5,969 nt of DNA from Clostridia bacterium (GTDB taxonomy: Bacteria; Bacillota_A; Clostridia; Oscillospirales; CAG-382), in assembly GCA_017614095.1 (NCBI GenBank), contig JAGACN010000160.1, positions 1-5,969 on the forward strand. Direction: 5' to 3'. A program made the translations under genes and the position numbers. Below are positions 5,875 to 5,969 of this stretch, one piece after another. Positions within the stretch are counted from its first letter, which is position 1. Every line of letters starts with the position of its first letter. The notes under the pieces were generated by a model, which saw nothing but the letters and a program-made list of their open reading frames with translations, did not search any database and was not told the DNA's origin.

Positions 5875-5969
5875 ATGCGGCAGCTGAGCTTTATTTCCGA
5901 ATACGTCGACGATTTTTCCTACGCGAAAAACGCAAAAGAGGAAAAACAGATCCAACTGGAAACGTCGGT
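5875..5969 (+). CDS. Unrecognised protein, N-terminal fragment cut by the window edge
   Basis: Thirty-one complete codons are visible, beginning MRQLSFISEYVDDFSY and continuing with a charged, Lys/Glu/Gln-rich stretch (AKNAKEEKQIQLET). I do not recognise the family. There is no signal peptide or membrane segment in the visible part, so a cytoplasmic protein is likely. That it is a real gene is supported by an extended -10 promoter, a near-perfect ribosome binding site with good spacing, and an uninterrupted frame to the edge. It is transcribed divergently from polA and shares the 219-base intergenic region with it, so coordinated regulation is possible. The codons are noticeably richer in A (AAA, GAA, AAC) than those of the neighbouring genes, which may only reflect the usual A-rich beginning of well-translated genes. 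Confidence 0.75.
   Translation, partial: MRQLSFISEYVDDFSYAKNAKEEKQIQLETS

Noticed and set aside
5734..5955. A 73-codon minus-strand open frame across the intergenic region.
   Set aside because: It runs through both promoters and antisense to the plus-strand gene, with no ribosome binding site. Its sequence has no recognisable features.
1..5969. Search for a novel system, mobile element, CRISPR array, tRNA or phage signature.
   Set aside because: No repeats with regular spacing, no transposase or integrase motifs, no tRNA-like cloverleaf and no toxin-antitoxin pair were seen. The genes are ordinary core metabolism and DNA repair.

Overview
The window reads as a piece of a GC-rich, Gram-positive-type (Bacillota/Clostridia-like) chromosome. 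This lineage call is inference. It rests on strong AGGAGG-type Shine-Dalgarno sites before most genes, sigma-A-type promoters with near-consensus -35 and -10 boxes, GC-rich codon third positions, and a DNA polymerase I whose proofreading domain has lost its DxE motif, as in Bacillus and many Clostridia. I cannot name a genus from the sequence.

Layout. Four genes lie head to tail on the minus strand. In transcription order they are DNA polymerase I (polA, 5655 to 3145), glutamine-hydrolysing asparagine synthetase (asnB, 3124 to 1289), a class I SAM-dependent methyltransferase of unknown substrate (1270 to 521), and the first 169 codons of peptidase T (pepT, 507 to the left edge, where it is cut off). 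The gaps are 20, 18 and 13 bases. Each gap holds only a ribosome binding site and no terminator, so the four genes are probably one transcription unit driven from a consensus promoter at 5728-5756.

The 219-base gap 5656-5874 is the only real intergenic region. It carries the polA promoter, with a 17-bp dyad over its -35 box, and a polA leader of about 66 bases with two potential hairpins. It also carries a second near-consensus promoter on the plus strand that drives a divergent gene, of which only the first 31 codons are visible and which I do not recognise.

Function. The minus-strand genes are housekeeping: DNA repair and Okazaki-fragment maturation (polA), asparagine biosynthesis (asnB), an unassigned methylation step, and tripeptide turnover in the cytoplasm (pepT). 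AsnB and PepT both belong to amino-acid supply, but nothing in the sequence ties them mechanistically to PolA. I see no tRNA, rRNA, insertion sequence, phage gene, CRISPR array or defence-like system. The window is ordinary core genome, and the points most worth a second look are the regulatory details upstream of polA and the unusual gene order.
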